Source: an uncultured Lachnospiraceae bacterium
GTDB taxonomy: Bacteria; Bacillota; Clostridia; Lachnospirales; Lachnospiraceae
Direction of reading: 5' to 3'
DNA: 64,000 nucleotides
Assembly (NCBI GenBank): GCA_934320895.1
Contig: CAKRFY010000002.1
Location: forward strand, 62,001 to 126,000
The position numbers and the translations under genes were made by a program. Positions 15,052 through 24,360 of the stretch are shown here, in pieces. How positions within the stretch are numbered: the first letter of the stretch is position 1; each line of letters opens with the position of its first letter. The notes under the pieces are model-generated. The model was not told the origin of the DNA and searched no databases. It was given only the letters and a program-made list of their open reading frames with translations.

Positions 15052-17388
15052 ATGGCAGGATGTACACCTGAAAATTGGTCGTTACAAGAATTATCATCGG
15101 CATTGCAGGATACACATAAGGATCATAAAAAAATAGTTGTTCCAATGTTTCAAAGAGGTAGTGGACGTTGGGGAAAAGAACAAGAGAGAACATTTATTGA
15201 TTCTTTGATAAAAGGATATCCAGTAGGAACCATGCTGTTTTACAAGACAGTAGAGAATAATATAGAAACATACATTTTGGTTGATGGACTTCAAAGAGGT
15301 AATTGCATTAGAAAATACATGAATAACCCAACAGAGTTTTTTTATGATAGTAATATATCTGATGATTTTTGCAAGAACATTCTGAAAATTGTAAAAAGAA
15401 ATAATGAGGAAGATTACCATATAATTAGAACTCTGTTGACTGATTTTATAAAAAAACAGAAGACATTTAAAAATTTGCAGTACTATAACCCAGCAAAGGA
15501 AATCGCAGAAAAATTTGGTGCAGGATATGAGTGCATAGGCGACCTCATTACTACTATTACAGATTTTTTTGAAGAGAGACAGGATTTATATGATAGTATT
15601 GCTAATACTATAATTCCGGTCATTGTTTACAGTGGAGATGAAACAACTCTTCCTGAGATATTTGATAGAATAAACTCTAAGGGTACGCCATTAGATAAAT
15701 ATGAAATTTATGCTGCTGCATGGCCAATAAATGAAAAATATACAATTTCAAACACAAGGATTGTTGAATATGTGATTGCTAAATATGATGCATTTGTAAG
15801 TGATGGATATAAAATTCATGGGTATAATCGTGAAGATATGAGAGTTACAAAAGAGGTGACGGCATTTGAATATTTGTTCGGATTAAGTAAGTTCCTTGTT
15901 GATAAGTATGAAATTTTAGGATTTAACAGAAATTTATCAAGTGACACGGTTAATCCATTGGCATATGAACTTGTTAATGCTTGTCTTAATGATTCAGACA
16001 AAATAAAAACCTTATATATGCGATTACGAGATATCAATTTGGATGAATTGGAATCTGCTTTGTGTAAGTCAATTGAATTTGTAAATAATGCAATTTCTGT
16101 TGTTACAAAATTTAAGGGAAACAGTCGAAATGCGAATAAAATTTTTCATTCGAAATACCAAATACTTTCTATGATTTCGACTACATTTAAAGAGATGTAT
16201 GCTGAAGGGGATTTTTCAATAGTTTCCACAACCTGGAATGATAGAAAAAACATTATAGCACGGAATTTAATTCATTATTATGTGTATGATATTTTAACAA
16301 ACTATTGGAGTGAAGGTGGTACTGGAAAAATTCACGCAGCTGCAAAACCTAACAGATACATGAATGAAATATCAAGTCGTGCTTGGATGGCGGCTTTAGA
16401 TAGTTTCTTTGAAAAATCCATGTTGAGGTCGGAAAAGAAAAGTTTTGCAAATCCCAAAAAGGAAGAACTAGTGTTTTTAAATTGCATATATCTTAAAACT
16501 TTTACTGCTATGGATCAATTATCGATTGAGAAATTTGATGTAGAACATATTGCTCCAAAAGAACAAATGAGAAGATTGATTGAAGCATGTGATGGAGAAG
16601 GATTACCTGTCAGCTGTATTGCAAATTTGTGCTATTTGCCAGAGTATGTAAATCGTAGTAAGAAGGACAAGAACTTCTATCAAGATAAAAAGTATTTACT
16701 TCATGTTAAACTGAAAGACGTTGAAACGAAATATAGTTTTACAGAGCAGGAGGATCTTGACTGGATGGATATTCCATATGAGAAAAATGATTTTCCAGTT
16801 TTGAAGGAATATTATACAGATTTTTGTACAAAGAGATTTGAAAAGATAAAACATTTGTTTTGTGCATCTATGGAAATTGAATATGAGGACATAGTAAATG
16901 AAGAACCAGAAATTGTGCAGAAAGTTGTTTCTCCATCTAAAAATAAAGAATCAAACAAAAGGGTAAAATTTGCTGATAAGTGTGTTATCAAATTAGCACA
17001 AGAAATGAATAGTGAACTAGTCAAAGTCGGCAGAAGTACATACATTTCTACTGATGGCAGTAAAGGATATGTTATCACAACATCAAAAGCCTATAGACAA
17101 GGTAATCGTGAAAAATATTGGTTTGCTTATAGAAGAAATCCGTTAGGAGATTTGAAAAAATGCAAAGAAAAATATGTAGTATACGGATGTAAGGATGAGA
17201 ATACTATGATATGTTTACCAGTGTCAGAAATAGAAAAATCACTTGATAGGTTGAATTTGTCAACAGATGAAGATGGTATGATAACTCATTGGCATATGGT
17301 TTTCTTTAAGGATTCTGCCGGTATTGTAACATGGATGCTTTCAAGGCCGGAGATTGAAGAAATTAATGTTAATAAATATGTAATTTGA
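15052..17388 (+). CDS. GmrSD-like DUF262/DUF1524 protein (candidate anti-phage nuclease)
   Basis: A 778-residue protein; the ATG at 15052 lies six bases behind GGGAGGA. The N-terminal DUF262 domain has VVPMFQRG (29-36), FIDSLIKGYPVGTMLFY (48-64) and YILVDGLQRG (74-83), a variant of the DGQQR nucleotide-handling motif, then EIFDRINSKGTPLDKYEI near residue 205. A DUF1524 HNH-like motif follows: VEHIAPK near 497 and NLCYLPEYVNRS near 525. An extra C-terminal domain of about 140 residues (KYWFAYR, YVVYGC, HWHMVFF) is unassigned. GmrSD proteins are NTP-dependent type IV restriction enzymes attacking modified DNA, and relatives occur in other defence systems. Activity here is inferred from motifs only. 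Confidence 0.8.
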   Translation: MAGCTPENWSLQELSSALQDTHKDHKKIVVPMFQRGSGRWGKEQERTFIDSLIKGYPVGTMLFYKTVENNIETYILVDGLQRGNCIRKYMNNPTEFFYDSNISDDFCKNILKIVKRNNEEDYHIIRTLLTDFIKKQKTFKNLQYYNPAKEIAEKFGAGYECIGDLITTITDFFEERQDLYDSIANTIIPVIVYSGDETTLPEIFDRINSKGTPLDKYEIYAAAWPINEKYTISNTRIVEYVIAKYDAFVSDGYKIHGYNREDMRVTKEVTAFEYLFGLSKFLVDKYEILGFNRNLSSDTVNPLAYELVNACLNDSDKIKTLYMRLRDINLDELESALCKSIEFVNNAISVVTKFKGNSRNANKIFHSKYQILSMISTTFKEMYAEGDFSIVSTTWNDRKNIIARNLIHYYVYDILTNYWSEGGTGKIHAAAKPNRYMNEISSRAWMAALDSFFEKSMLRSEKKSFANPKKEELVFLNCIYLKTFTAMDQLSIEKFDVEHIAPKEQMRRLIEACDGEGLPVSCIANLCYLPEYVNRSKKDKNFYQDKKYLLHVKLKDVETKYSFTEQEDLDWMDIPYEKNDFPVLKEYYTDFCTKRFEKIKHLFCASMEIEYEDIVNEEPEIVQKVVSPSKNKESNKRVKFADKCVIKLAQEMNSELVKVGRSTYISTDGSKGYVITTSKAYRQGNREKYWFAYRRNPLGDLKKCKEKYVVYGCKDENTMICLPVSEIEKSLDRLNLSTDEDGMITHWHMVFFKDSAGIVTWMLSRPEIEEINVNKYVI

Positions 17389-17491
17389 GATAACAGATGC
17401 AGATAATCAATAAAAATATAAAGTGATTCAGTGACAATAAAGAAATAGACTGGTTTTGAAGGCAAAAGAATTTATAAAGGAGGCAAGTATT

Positions 17492-18412
17492 TTGGGAGAT
17501 TTTGATTTTTCGTACAAATTACCTAGTAATTTTGATAGGCGTGTTTGTCAGTATTTACAGCAAATGAAAAAATCAAATGTAGCGGATTCGTTTAAAAAGT
17601 GTATATATGAGTATGACGATGTCGGGTTGGCCTATTATGCGGGACTTCATGGAGATAATTGGAATAAAAAGGCAATTGATATTACTTTCGAAGGTTCTTC
17701 AGCAGATATAACTTGTTTAAAAGATAACAAATTGATTTTTGAAACTGCACTAGAAAAAGCATTAAAACCTAGTGAATCTGGATTTTTAGTTAGAGACATG
17801 TATTTTTTCCCTAATGATGTTTTAGATGATATGCCAGAAACAAATGAAGATAGATTGAATGCAGATATTGAAGTAGCTAAGGTTGTACTTAGTGATTTGA
17901 TTCAAATAGGGGAGCGAGTCTGTCTAAATTACTCATTCAATGAGAGTAGTACGGAAAACAGCATTAATGACTATTATAGAGATATGCTATCGATTAAAGG
18001 CTACAAAGAGGTTAAAGATCAGACTAGACACGGCATATCTGTTAATGGTAAAGATGCAGCTGAGGTTGATATTTTACTTTCAAGGAATGGAAAAGAAATA
18101 GCAATTTTTGAAGGACTAAAATTAGATTGTGTTAATCAGTCATATATTTCTACTCATATTGATAAAGCTATTGTGAATTATAACTCGTTAGGAACCGCAA
18201 CATTTATTGTTTCGTATGTAAGTACAGCCGATTTTGAATTTTTTTGGAAAAGATATTCTGCATATTTAGAAACATATAAATTTCCTATAGAAGTAAAAAG
18301 AAAATATGAAGAATTGACATATCCTAATGCATCAACAAGAGTTGCATCAATAATTTTGTCTAAAGATGGATATGATTTTCCAACATATTTTATTGCATTA
18401 AAAATATCTTGA
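17492..18412 (+). CDS. unrecognised protein with PD-(D/E)XK-like C-terminal nuclease motif
   Basis: A 306-residue protein. I chose the TTG at 17492 because AAAGGAGG lies eight bases upstream; an earlier in-frame TTG at 17456 has no ribosome site. The N-terminal 160 residues are unassigned. The C-terminal part (about 160-260) has the order of a restriction-endonuclease fold: NDYYRDMLSIKGYKEV helix, then AEVDILLSRNGKEIAIFEGLKLD, where Asp193, Glu207 and Lys210 match the D...ExK-like spacing (here E-x-x-K), then a helix HIDKAIVNYN. It follows the DUF262 gene by 103 bases in the same direction and is probably part of the same module. Effector or DNA-end-processing roles are both possible. Confidence 0.55.
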   Translation: MGDFDFSYKLPSNFDRRVCQYLQQMKKSNVADSFKKCIYEYDDVGLAYYAGLHGDNWNKKAIDITFEGSSADITCLKDNKLIFETALEKALKPSESGFLVRDMYFFPNDVLDDMPETNEDRLNADIEVAKVVLSDLIQIGERVCLNYSFNESSTENSINDYYRDMLSIKGYKEVKDQTRHGISVNGKDAAEVDILLSRNGKEIAIFEGLKLDCVNQSYISTHIDKAIVNYNSLGTATFIVSYVSTADFEFFWKRYSAYLETYKFPIEVKRKYEELTYPNASTRVASIILSKDGYDFPTYFIALKIS

Positions 18413-18661
18413 GATAGATACTAAAGATGAGAGAGTAAAACAGAGATTAGCTCCCTTTCGTTAAATAATGCACACCCCCGTCAGTAGTCTGAACCCCCTT
18501 AACTGACTACGATTTGACTACTACACATTGCCCCCAATTGCACCATTTTGAAGTATTTTGCAAAAAGTGTAGTCATTAACAGAGAAAATACAATGCTCGA
18601 AAAAACCGATAAAACCTTGCAAAACTCGGCATTACAGGGCATTTTAGAACAGGAGAATTTT
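18413..18661. other. intergenic right flank of the accessory island
   Basis: No gene is evident. A GTCAGT/ACTGAC inverted pair (about 18480-18505) and C-rich runs are present. I looked for a direct repeat matching the region left of the integrase that could be an attachment site and saw none longer than seven bases, so the island boundary is unresolved. Confidence 0.4.
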
Positions 18662-19120
18662 ATGATTAAAGTTTTATTCATCTGCCACGGTAACATCTGC
18701 CGCAGCACAATGGCACAATTCGTTTTCCAGGACATGGTAAACAAGGCTGGTCTTGCCGATGAATTTTTCATCGATTCAAAAGCAACCAGTACAGAAGAAA
18801 TCGGCAATCCACCGCATAGAGGGACAGTTCGCAAAATGAACGAACTGGGTATACCGATGCAGCCTCACTTTGCATCACAGGTCACAAAGAGTGATTATGA
18901 TAAATTTGATTATATAATCGGAATGGATAAGTGGAATTACAAAAATATGATACGGATTTTCGGTGGGGATCCAGAGGATAAAGTGTCACTTTTACTTGAA
19001 TTTGCGGGCAGCAGCAGAGATATTGCTGATCCGTGGTATACGGAAAATTTTGATGACACATATAGAGATGTAAAAGAGGGCTGTGAGGCACTGCTTAAAA
19101 GATGCACTACATCCGTTTAA
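18662..19120 (+). CDS. low-molecular-weight protein-tyrosine phosphatase
   Basis: A 152-residue protein of normal family length. The phosphate-binding loop VLFICHGNICRSTMA has the C-x5-R-S signature near the N-terminus, and DPWYTENFDDTY near the C-terminus carries the general-acid Asp. It dephosphorylates tyrosine (or arginine) phosphate on proteins in the cytoplasm. AGGAGAA precedes the ATG at 18662; the frame is open for 38 codons upstream, but without a ribosome site. It stands alone between the accessory island and the signalling genes, and its partner kinase is not in the window. Confidence 0.93.
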   Translation: MIKVLFICHGNICRSTMAQFVFQDMVNKAGLADEFFIDSKATSTEEIGNPPHRGTVRKMNELGIPMQPHFASQVTKSDYDKFDYIIGMDKWNYKNMIRIFGGDPEDKVSLLLEFAGSSRDIADPWYTENFDDTYRDVKEGCEALLKRCTTSV

Positions 19121-19443
19121 GTAATTGAACAACAATTGAAATTGGTATATTGAACATGAGGATTATAAGCTAATGTATTTAACAGTATCAAGTATCAGAG
19201 TGGATTGCGAATATCCGCTTGGCTGCGTATATTGGTTTGTAATCCTTTTTGCTTTTATAAAGTAAAAAGTAACAGTACAACAGAGATGTGCAACATTGGC
19301 AGTGCTTAACCACCAAAAATTTCTCATCTATGGGTGATACGAATCATTGATGTAATTTTATGCATATGTTAAAATTATAATCGGGTATGGGTTAAAGAAA
19401 TTTTGATAAAAGGGTTAAACTTTTTTGGTGAGGTGAGACTCTG
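19121..19443. other. intergenic region without a gene
   Basis: It contains one divergent copy of the GCGGAT/ATCCGC repeat at 19181-19225 and the ribosome site GGTGAGGTGAG before the kinase gene. No terminator with a clear T run and no small ORF was convincing. Confidence 0.4.
19181..19225 (+). repeat. dispersed AGTAGCAGAG-GCGGAT repeat, copy A
   Basis: This divergent copy reads AGTATCAGAGTGGATTGCGA followed by ATATCCGCTTGGCT. The GGAT/ATCC arms and flanks match the copies at 37735, 39277, 43636 and 59455, and all copies lie in the same orientation in intergenic DNA. Confidence 0.65.
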
Positions 19444-21747
19444 ATGAATTGGAATTATGATTTTTATATTGCATCATCAGTGGTTCTGATAGTGCTTATA
19501 ATATACTATTACCGGGTTGTTGATCTTAGTAAACTTTCGAGAAGAGTATATGGGTATTTTATGATGATTTGTCTGGCATGTTGTGTGACGGACATGTTTT
19601 CAAGTTTGGTACTTATGAAGTGTTTTCCGAAAATGGTAGGTTTAAATTATCTGGGACAGACGGTTGCATATTCATTTCAGCATCTGGTGCCATGTATGTA
19701 TTTTGTTTATATAGTATCTATGGCAAGGGAGTTAGATAAGTTAAAAAAGAAGATGTTTCTTTGGGCGATACCTGCTATTGTTGAACAGGTTTTGATATGG
19801 TCTGACTATTTTACAGATGCTTTGTTTAGTTATTCTGTAAGTGGAGGGTACAAGCGAGGTCCGTTTATGCCGGTGCTGATAGTATGTACTATATATTATT
19901 TTGTAGCGGCGATTTTTCAGGCTTTTTCAAAGAAAAGTATTCTGGAGCCACATTATAGATATGTTACTATATGGTTTATGCTTTTAAGTTTTGCAGCGAT
20001 GTTTGTGCAGATGCTTATTCCTGAGCTTGTTGTTATAGGAGCTAGCAGCGCACTGGGATGTCTTATTATGCAGATGACTCTGCAAAATCCTATTCTTATC
20101 AGACAGGCAAATCACAAGGAGATTGAAGCGCGCGAGGCTGCTGAAGAAGCAAATAAGGCTAAGAGTACATTTCTTGCAAATATGTCGCATGAGATAAGGA
20201 CTCCTATGAATGCGATATGTGGTATGGCAGACATTCTTAGCAAATGTGAACTTACTGAACTTGAACATGAATATGTTGATACGATACAGACAGCGGCTGA
20301 TTCGTTGCTGTCTATTATAAATGATGTGCTTGACTTTTCAAAGATTGATGCGGGAAAGATGGAGCTTTGTCCTGTTGAATACCGTTTTGATACATTTATT
20401 GAAGGCGTGGAGAATGTTATTGCAGCCAGAATCTTTGACAAAAAACTGGAGTTTGAGGTTTCGATGGCAAATGATATTCCTGTTTATCTGCATGGAGACT
20501 GTGCAAAGGTAAATCAGGTTCTTGTTAATATATTGAGTAATGCGGTTAAGTTTACTGATTCGGGTAAGATTAAACTTGATATAGATTCAAAACAGATAAA
20601 TAAGGATGTTGTTGAACTTAGCTTTGCAGTAAGTGATACAGGTATAGGCATTAAAAAAGATGACATGGGTAAACTGTTCAATCAGTTCAGTCAGGTTGAT
20701 GCCATGCGTAATAGAAAGAGAGAGGGAACCGGTTTAGGACTTGCACTTGCAAAAAATATCGTGCAGATGATGAATGGAAGTATAGATGTTCAGAGTGAAT
20801 ACAATGTGGGAAGCTGTTTTACGGCAAAGGTAAGACAGAGAGTATGTGAAGAAAAGAATGAGGATGTTAGGAAACAGGCAAAGGAACAATATAAAAATAA
20901 GATAATATTTGTATATGAAAGTGATTATGACAGCAGAAAGCAGCTGCTTGGCATTTTTCAACAGCTTGGGTTGACAACAATTTGTGTCAATTCCATAGAC
21001 GAGATTGGAAGAGAAGTGTATAATATATATTCGGATAGCGATAAGATTTTTGTATATAATTACAATGATTATCAGCGAGTGAAAAATATATTATCTGACA
21101 ACAGTGTATTTGGAAACATAGAAAAAATAGCATTGCTTGAATTTTATACAGTGTTTTCAGAAAATGATGTGCCGGAATTATACATAAGAAAGCCTTTTGA
21201 TATATTCAAAGTTTACAGGGCTTTATTTGAGAAAAAGCCGGATACTGCTAAAGAGGCCTTTACACCGGTCAAAAATGTTGTAAGAAAAAATTTGAACATT
21301 GAAAAGAAAATTGATGATTCTCATGGAAATGTACCGGATATTTCTCTTGAAAGACTCAGAGGTGTAAAAGTTGCTGTTGTTGATGACAATAAAGTGAATC
21401 TAAGGGTTGCTGTGACACAGTTGAGAGAGTTTGGTGTTATTCCAGAGGTTTTTTCAAGTGGAGCGGCAGTTTTAAAGGCGCTTAACAGAGGGCGGGAGTA
21501 TGATATGATTTTTATGGATCATATGATGCCCGAGATGGATGGCATAGAGACTACTAAACATATAAGAGAAATATCATCAGATTATTGTAAAAATGTTCCT
21601 GTTATTGCACTTACTGCAAATGCGATAACAGGTGTTGAGGCAGAATATAAAGCAGCCGGGATGAATGACTGGCTGTTTAAACCGGTGAAGCTTGATGATT
21701 TTAAGTCCATGATAATCAAGTATTTGCCGGATAAAGTGGTGTCGTAG
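19444..21747 (+). CDS. hybrid sensor histidine kinase with degenerate and intact receivers
   Basis: A 767-residue membrane kinase. Residues about 1-215 hold seven hydrophobic segments, a 7TM sensor. A short coiled coil leads to the HisKA domain, with the phospho-His near residue 249 in MSHEIRTPMNAI. HATPase_c shows NILSNAVKFTDSG (N box), VSDTGIGIKKDD (G1) and GTGLGLALAKN (G2). The first receiver (about 483-600) lacks the acceptor Asp, with VYNYNDY where it should be. The second (about 640-765) is intact: VDDNKVN, the acceptor Asp near 692 in IFMDHMMPEMDG, and the conserved Lys in FKPVKL. It is 20 bases upstream of the GGDEF/EAL gene, so the two are probably co-transcribed and linked in signalling. 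Confidence 0.92.
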   Translation: MNWNYDFYIASSVVLIVLIIYYYRVVDLSKLSRRVYGYFMMICLACCVTDMFSSLVLMKCFPKMVGLNYLGQTVAYSFQHLVPCMYFVYIVSMARELDKLKKKMFLWAIPAIVEQVLIWSDYFTDALFSYSVSGGYKRGPFMPVLIVCTIYYFVAAIFQAFSKKSILEPHYRYVTIWFMLLSFAAMFVQMLIPELVVIGASSALGCLIMQMTLQNPILIRQANHKEIEAREAAEEANKAKSTFLANMSHEIRTPMNAICGMADILSKCELTELEHEYVDTIQTAADSLLSIINDVLDFSKIDAGKMELCPVEYRFDTFIEGVENVIAARIFDKKLEFEVSMANDIPVYLHGDCAKVNQVLVNILSNAVKFTDSGKIKLDIDSKQINKDVVELSFAVSDTGIGIKKDDMGKLFNQFSQVDAMRNRKREGTGLGLALAKNIVQMMNGSIDVQSEYNVGSCFTAKVRQRVCEEKNEDVRKQAKEQYKNKIIFVYESDYDSRKQLLGIFQQLGLTTICVNSIDEIGREVYNIYSDSDKIFVYNYNDYQRVKNILSDNSVFGNIEKIALLEFYTVFSENDVPELYIRKPFDIFKVYRALFEKKPDTAKEAFTPVKNVVRKNLNIEKKIDDSHGNVPDISLERLRGVKVAVVDDNKVNLRVAVTQLREFGVIPEVFSSGAAVLKALNRGREYDMIFMDHMMPEMDGIETTKHIREISSDYCKNVPVIALTANAITGVEAEYKAAGMNDWLFKPVKLDDFKSMIIKYLPDKVVS

Positions 21748-21767
21748 CTTCGAAAAGGGGGATTAAT

Positions 21768-24287
21768 ATGGATGGAAAAATTTTTGAAAAACTGATTGAC
21801 GTATCTGAATGTGCATTTTTCATTTCCAAACCGGGCGGTGATATGGAGATAACATATGCAAGTAAAAAATTTTATTCAATCCTGCAGTATTCAAAAGAAG
21901 AGTTTGAAGAAAAGTATAATAATAGTCTTATGGCTGTTATTCTGCCAGAAGAAAAGCAAAAAGTTAAGAATCTTATTGCAAGACAGTTTGCTGCGGGTGG
22001 AATAGTTAAGGTTGAGTGCAGGGTAAAGAGAAAAGATGGGACTATTGCCTGGTTATCGATTTCTGCAAAGAATCTTTTACATATGATGGAAAATAAATTT
22101 TTCTGCTCATGTCAGGATATTACAAAATCGAAGAATAATGTTGAGAATGTGTTTAAGGCAAAACATGAGATCGATGTTATTGCAAACAGTATTCCGGGTG
22201 GAGTTATTAAGGTGCGCATGAAAGACATGAAGATTCTTTATGCAAATGATGGATATTTTATGCTTTCTGGTTATTCAAGGGCAGAATTTCATATGAATTT
22301 CGGAGATTATTGCGATAAGATAATACATCCGGCAGACATGAAGATGGTTATGGGTACGTTTGGTACTACTGTTGAAAATCATGGACTTTTGGGTTTTGAA
22401 CACAGGCTTGTAGGTAAGATGGGACATACTAAGTGGGTATATGTCAACGGAAGAAAAATTGATGATGAAAACGAGGATGATGTATATCTTTGTGTTCTTA
22501 TGGATATTACTTCAAGAAAGAGTATGGAAGCAGAGTTTGAAGAGAATGCGAGACGGTTTAAGTATGTTTCGGAGTATCTTAAAGAAGCTATGTGGACATA
22601 TGATATAAAAGAGAAAAAGTTTTCAATGAGCGGTAGTCTTGGCGAAGCTTTTTCAAGAGAAAAACTTTTGAGAACATGGGACGATATTCCGGAAATCCTT
22701 GAACTTTTTCATCCGGATGATGTAAAGATATTTGAAAAGAGGGTAAGAGAAAGAGTTGAAAGAGTTGGAAGCAGTCGATATATATATCGTATAAGAGATA
22801 ATAGTGCAATGTTTAAAAATGTTGAGATATGTGCTGTATCTGTTTCTGATGATGGTGGAAAGAAGCCTGACAAGATTTATACAGTTGCCAGAATTGTAGA
22901 TATTATTGATGGAATTTCGTCTGATCTCGATAGGGAGAGGGAAGAAATTTCAGAACAGAACAAACTTGTAAATATGGCCAAATCTGCACAGGCTAAAGCA
23001 GAGGATAATATTACATCACTTATGTCATACGCATCATTTATGAATACTGCCGAAAAGATTTTAAGCAGGAGAAAAGATGATGAGCATTATGCACTTGTAT
23101 GTGCGGATATAAATGAGTTTAGAAAGTTTAGTCATAATTATGGATTTTCAATAAGCAACAGGATTCTGGAGGAGTTTTCAAAAACACTTCTCGAAACGCT
23201 TGCAAAGGATGGTGTCTGCTCAAGGGTTGATGGAGATTATTTCGTTGTACTTTTGAAGTATGAGCGTCATAAAGACTTGCTAAAGATGATGTCATCTATG
23301 GTTAAGTCGAGAAATATCGCAGTTGAAGAGGAGAAAGATGCAAATATAGAGTTTGGGACAACTACAGGAATTTATCTTGTTCAGGAAACAGACTGTGAAT
23401 TGCTTGAGATGCTTGAAAAAGCAGACATGGCAAGAAGGAGCATCAAAGGACTTCGAGGAAATCACTACGCTATTTATACGGATGATCTTAAGAGTGAGCA
23501 GTTTAAAGAGGAAGATGTTATCAATCAGATTCATGACGCTGTAAGAAATCACAATATAGAAATATGTTATATGCCTAGGATATGTGATGATAAGAATAAT
23601 ATAGTTGGTTGCAAGGCTGTTCCAAGAGTTCAGTTAAAAGATGGACAGGTTCTTGAATCTGATGATCTTATGAGACTTATTGAGCGTGGCGGAAAATTAA
23701 GTAGTTTTGCGCTTGCTACATTATCTATGGTTTGCTGCAGCGTTGGAGCATGGAAGAAGATGGGAAACAAAATAGTACCATTTTCAATTGAAATGACGGC
23801 AAGTGAACTTTCAAGCCGCAATATTGTTCAAAAGATTGATGAGATTGTTGTTAAGCAGAATGGTCTTGAACCTGGTAATGTTATTATTGAAATTCAGGAG
23901 AGATATCTTGCTGATATGACTACAGTGCTTGAGATGGCGATAGAAGAGTTGTGTGCAAAAGGATACAAAGTTGTTATAAGCAGGTTTGGAACGGATCATA
24001 CGGCTGTACATTCAATTAGAAAGCTGAGTGTTACAGGTATCAAGTTCCATGGTGAATATTTTAATAAGTATATGACTTCCAAGAAGGAATGTATTATTCT
24101 AAGTAAGACAGTTGAGATGGCAAAAACTCTTGGACTTACTGTTACATGTGGTGGAATACATACACCTATGCAAGAGGAATTTGCAAAGAAGATAGGTTGT
24201 GAAATGTTTGAGGGCGATATGTATTATGGTGCTGTAAGAAGCAATGTATTTGAGAAATGTTTCTTGGAAAGCAAGGCAAAATCATAA
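21768..24287 (+). CDS. multi-PAS protein with degenerate GGDEF and EAL domains
   Basis: An 839-residue cytoplasmic protein. Two clear PAS domains (about 1-125 and 135-255) and a third PAS-like region (about 265-385) precede a short coiled coil, a GGDEF-family domain (about 415-575) and an EAL-family domain (about 590-835). Both catalytic signatures are altered: the GGDEF position reads VDGDYF (near 488), and the EAL position reads CKAVPR (near 613) instead of E-A-L-x-R. The DDFGTG motif reads SRFGTD, and KID reads KFH. It is therefore unlikely to make or degrade c-di-GMP and may bind nucleotides as a sensor or scaffold. It follows the hybrid kinase by 20 bases. Confidence 0.88.
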   Translation: MDGKIFEKLIDVSECAFFISKPGGDMEITYASKKFYSILQYSKEEFEEKYNNSLMAVILPEEKQKVKNLIARQFAAGGIVKVECRVKRKDGTIAWLSISAKNLLHMMENKFFCSCQDITKSKNNVENVFKAKHEIDVIANSIPGGVIKVRMKDMKILYANDGYFMLSGYSRAEFHMNFGDYCDKIIHPADMKMVMGTFGTTVENHGLLGFEHRLVGKMGHTKWVYVNGRKIDDENEDDVYLCVLMDITSRKSMEAEFEENARRFKYVSEYLKEAMWTYDIKEKKFSMSGSLGEAFSREKLLRTWDDIPEILELFHPDDVKIFEKRVRERVERVGSSRYIYRIRDNSAMFKNVEICAVSVSDDGGKKPDKIYTVARIVDIIDGISSDLDREREEISEQNKLVNMAKSAQAKAEDNITSLMSYASFMNTAEKILSRRKDDEHYALVCADINEFRKFSHNYGFSISNRILEEFSKTLLETLAKDGVCSRVDGDYFVVLLKYERHKDLLKMMSSMVKSRNIAVEEEKDANIEFGTTTGIYLVQETDCELLEMLEKADMARRSIKGLRGNHYAIYTDDLKSEQFKEEDVINQIHDAVRNHNIEICYMPRICDDKNNIVGCKAVPRVQLKDGQVLESDDLMRLIERGGKLSSFALATLSMVCCSVGAWKKMGNKIVPFSIEMTASELSSRNIVQKIDEIVVKQNGLEPGNVIIEIQERYLADMTTVLEMAIEELCAKGYKVVISRFGTDHTAVHSIRKLSVTGIKFHGEYFNKYMTSKKECIILSKTVEMAKTLGLTVTCGGIHTPMQEEFAKKIGCEMFEGDMYYGAVRSNVFEKCFLESKAKS

Positions 24288-24360
24288 GTTGCATTATCGC
24301 ATCAATATGTGTAAAATAATAGCTATGATTAAATTGAAGAAAAGTAAAAGGAGATAAAAA

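Noticed and set aside
13426..18661. Attachment-site direct repeats bounding the island
   Set aside because: The longest shared run I found between the flanks was about seven bases, which is not meaningful.
24288..24360. T-box leader for serS
   Set aside because: Only 73 bases are available and neither a specifier stem nor the conserved T-box sequence is visible.
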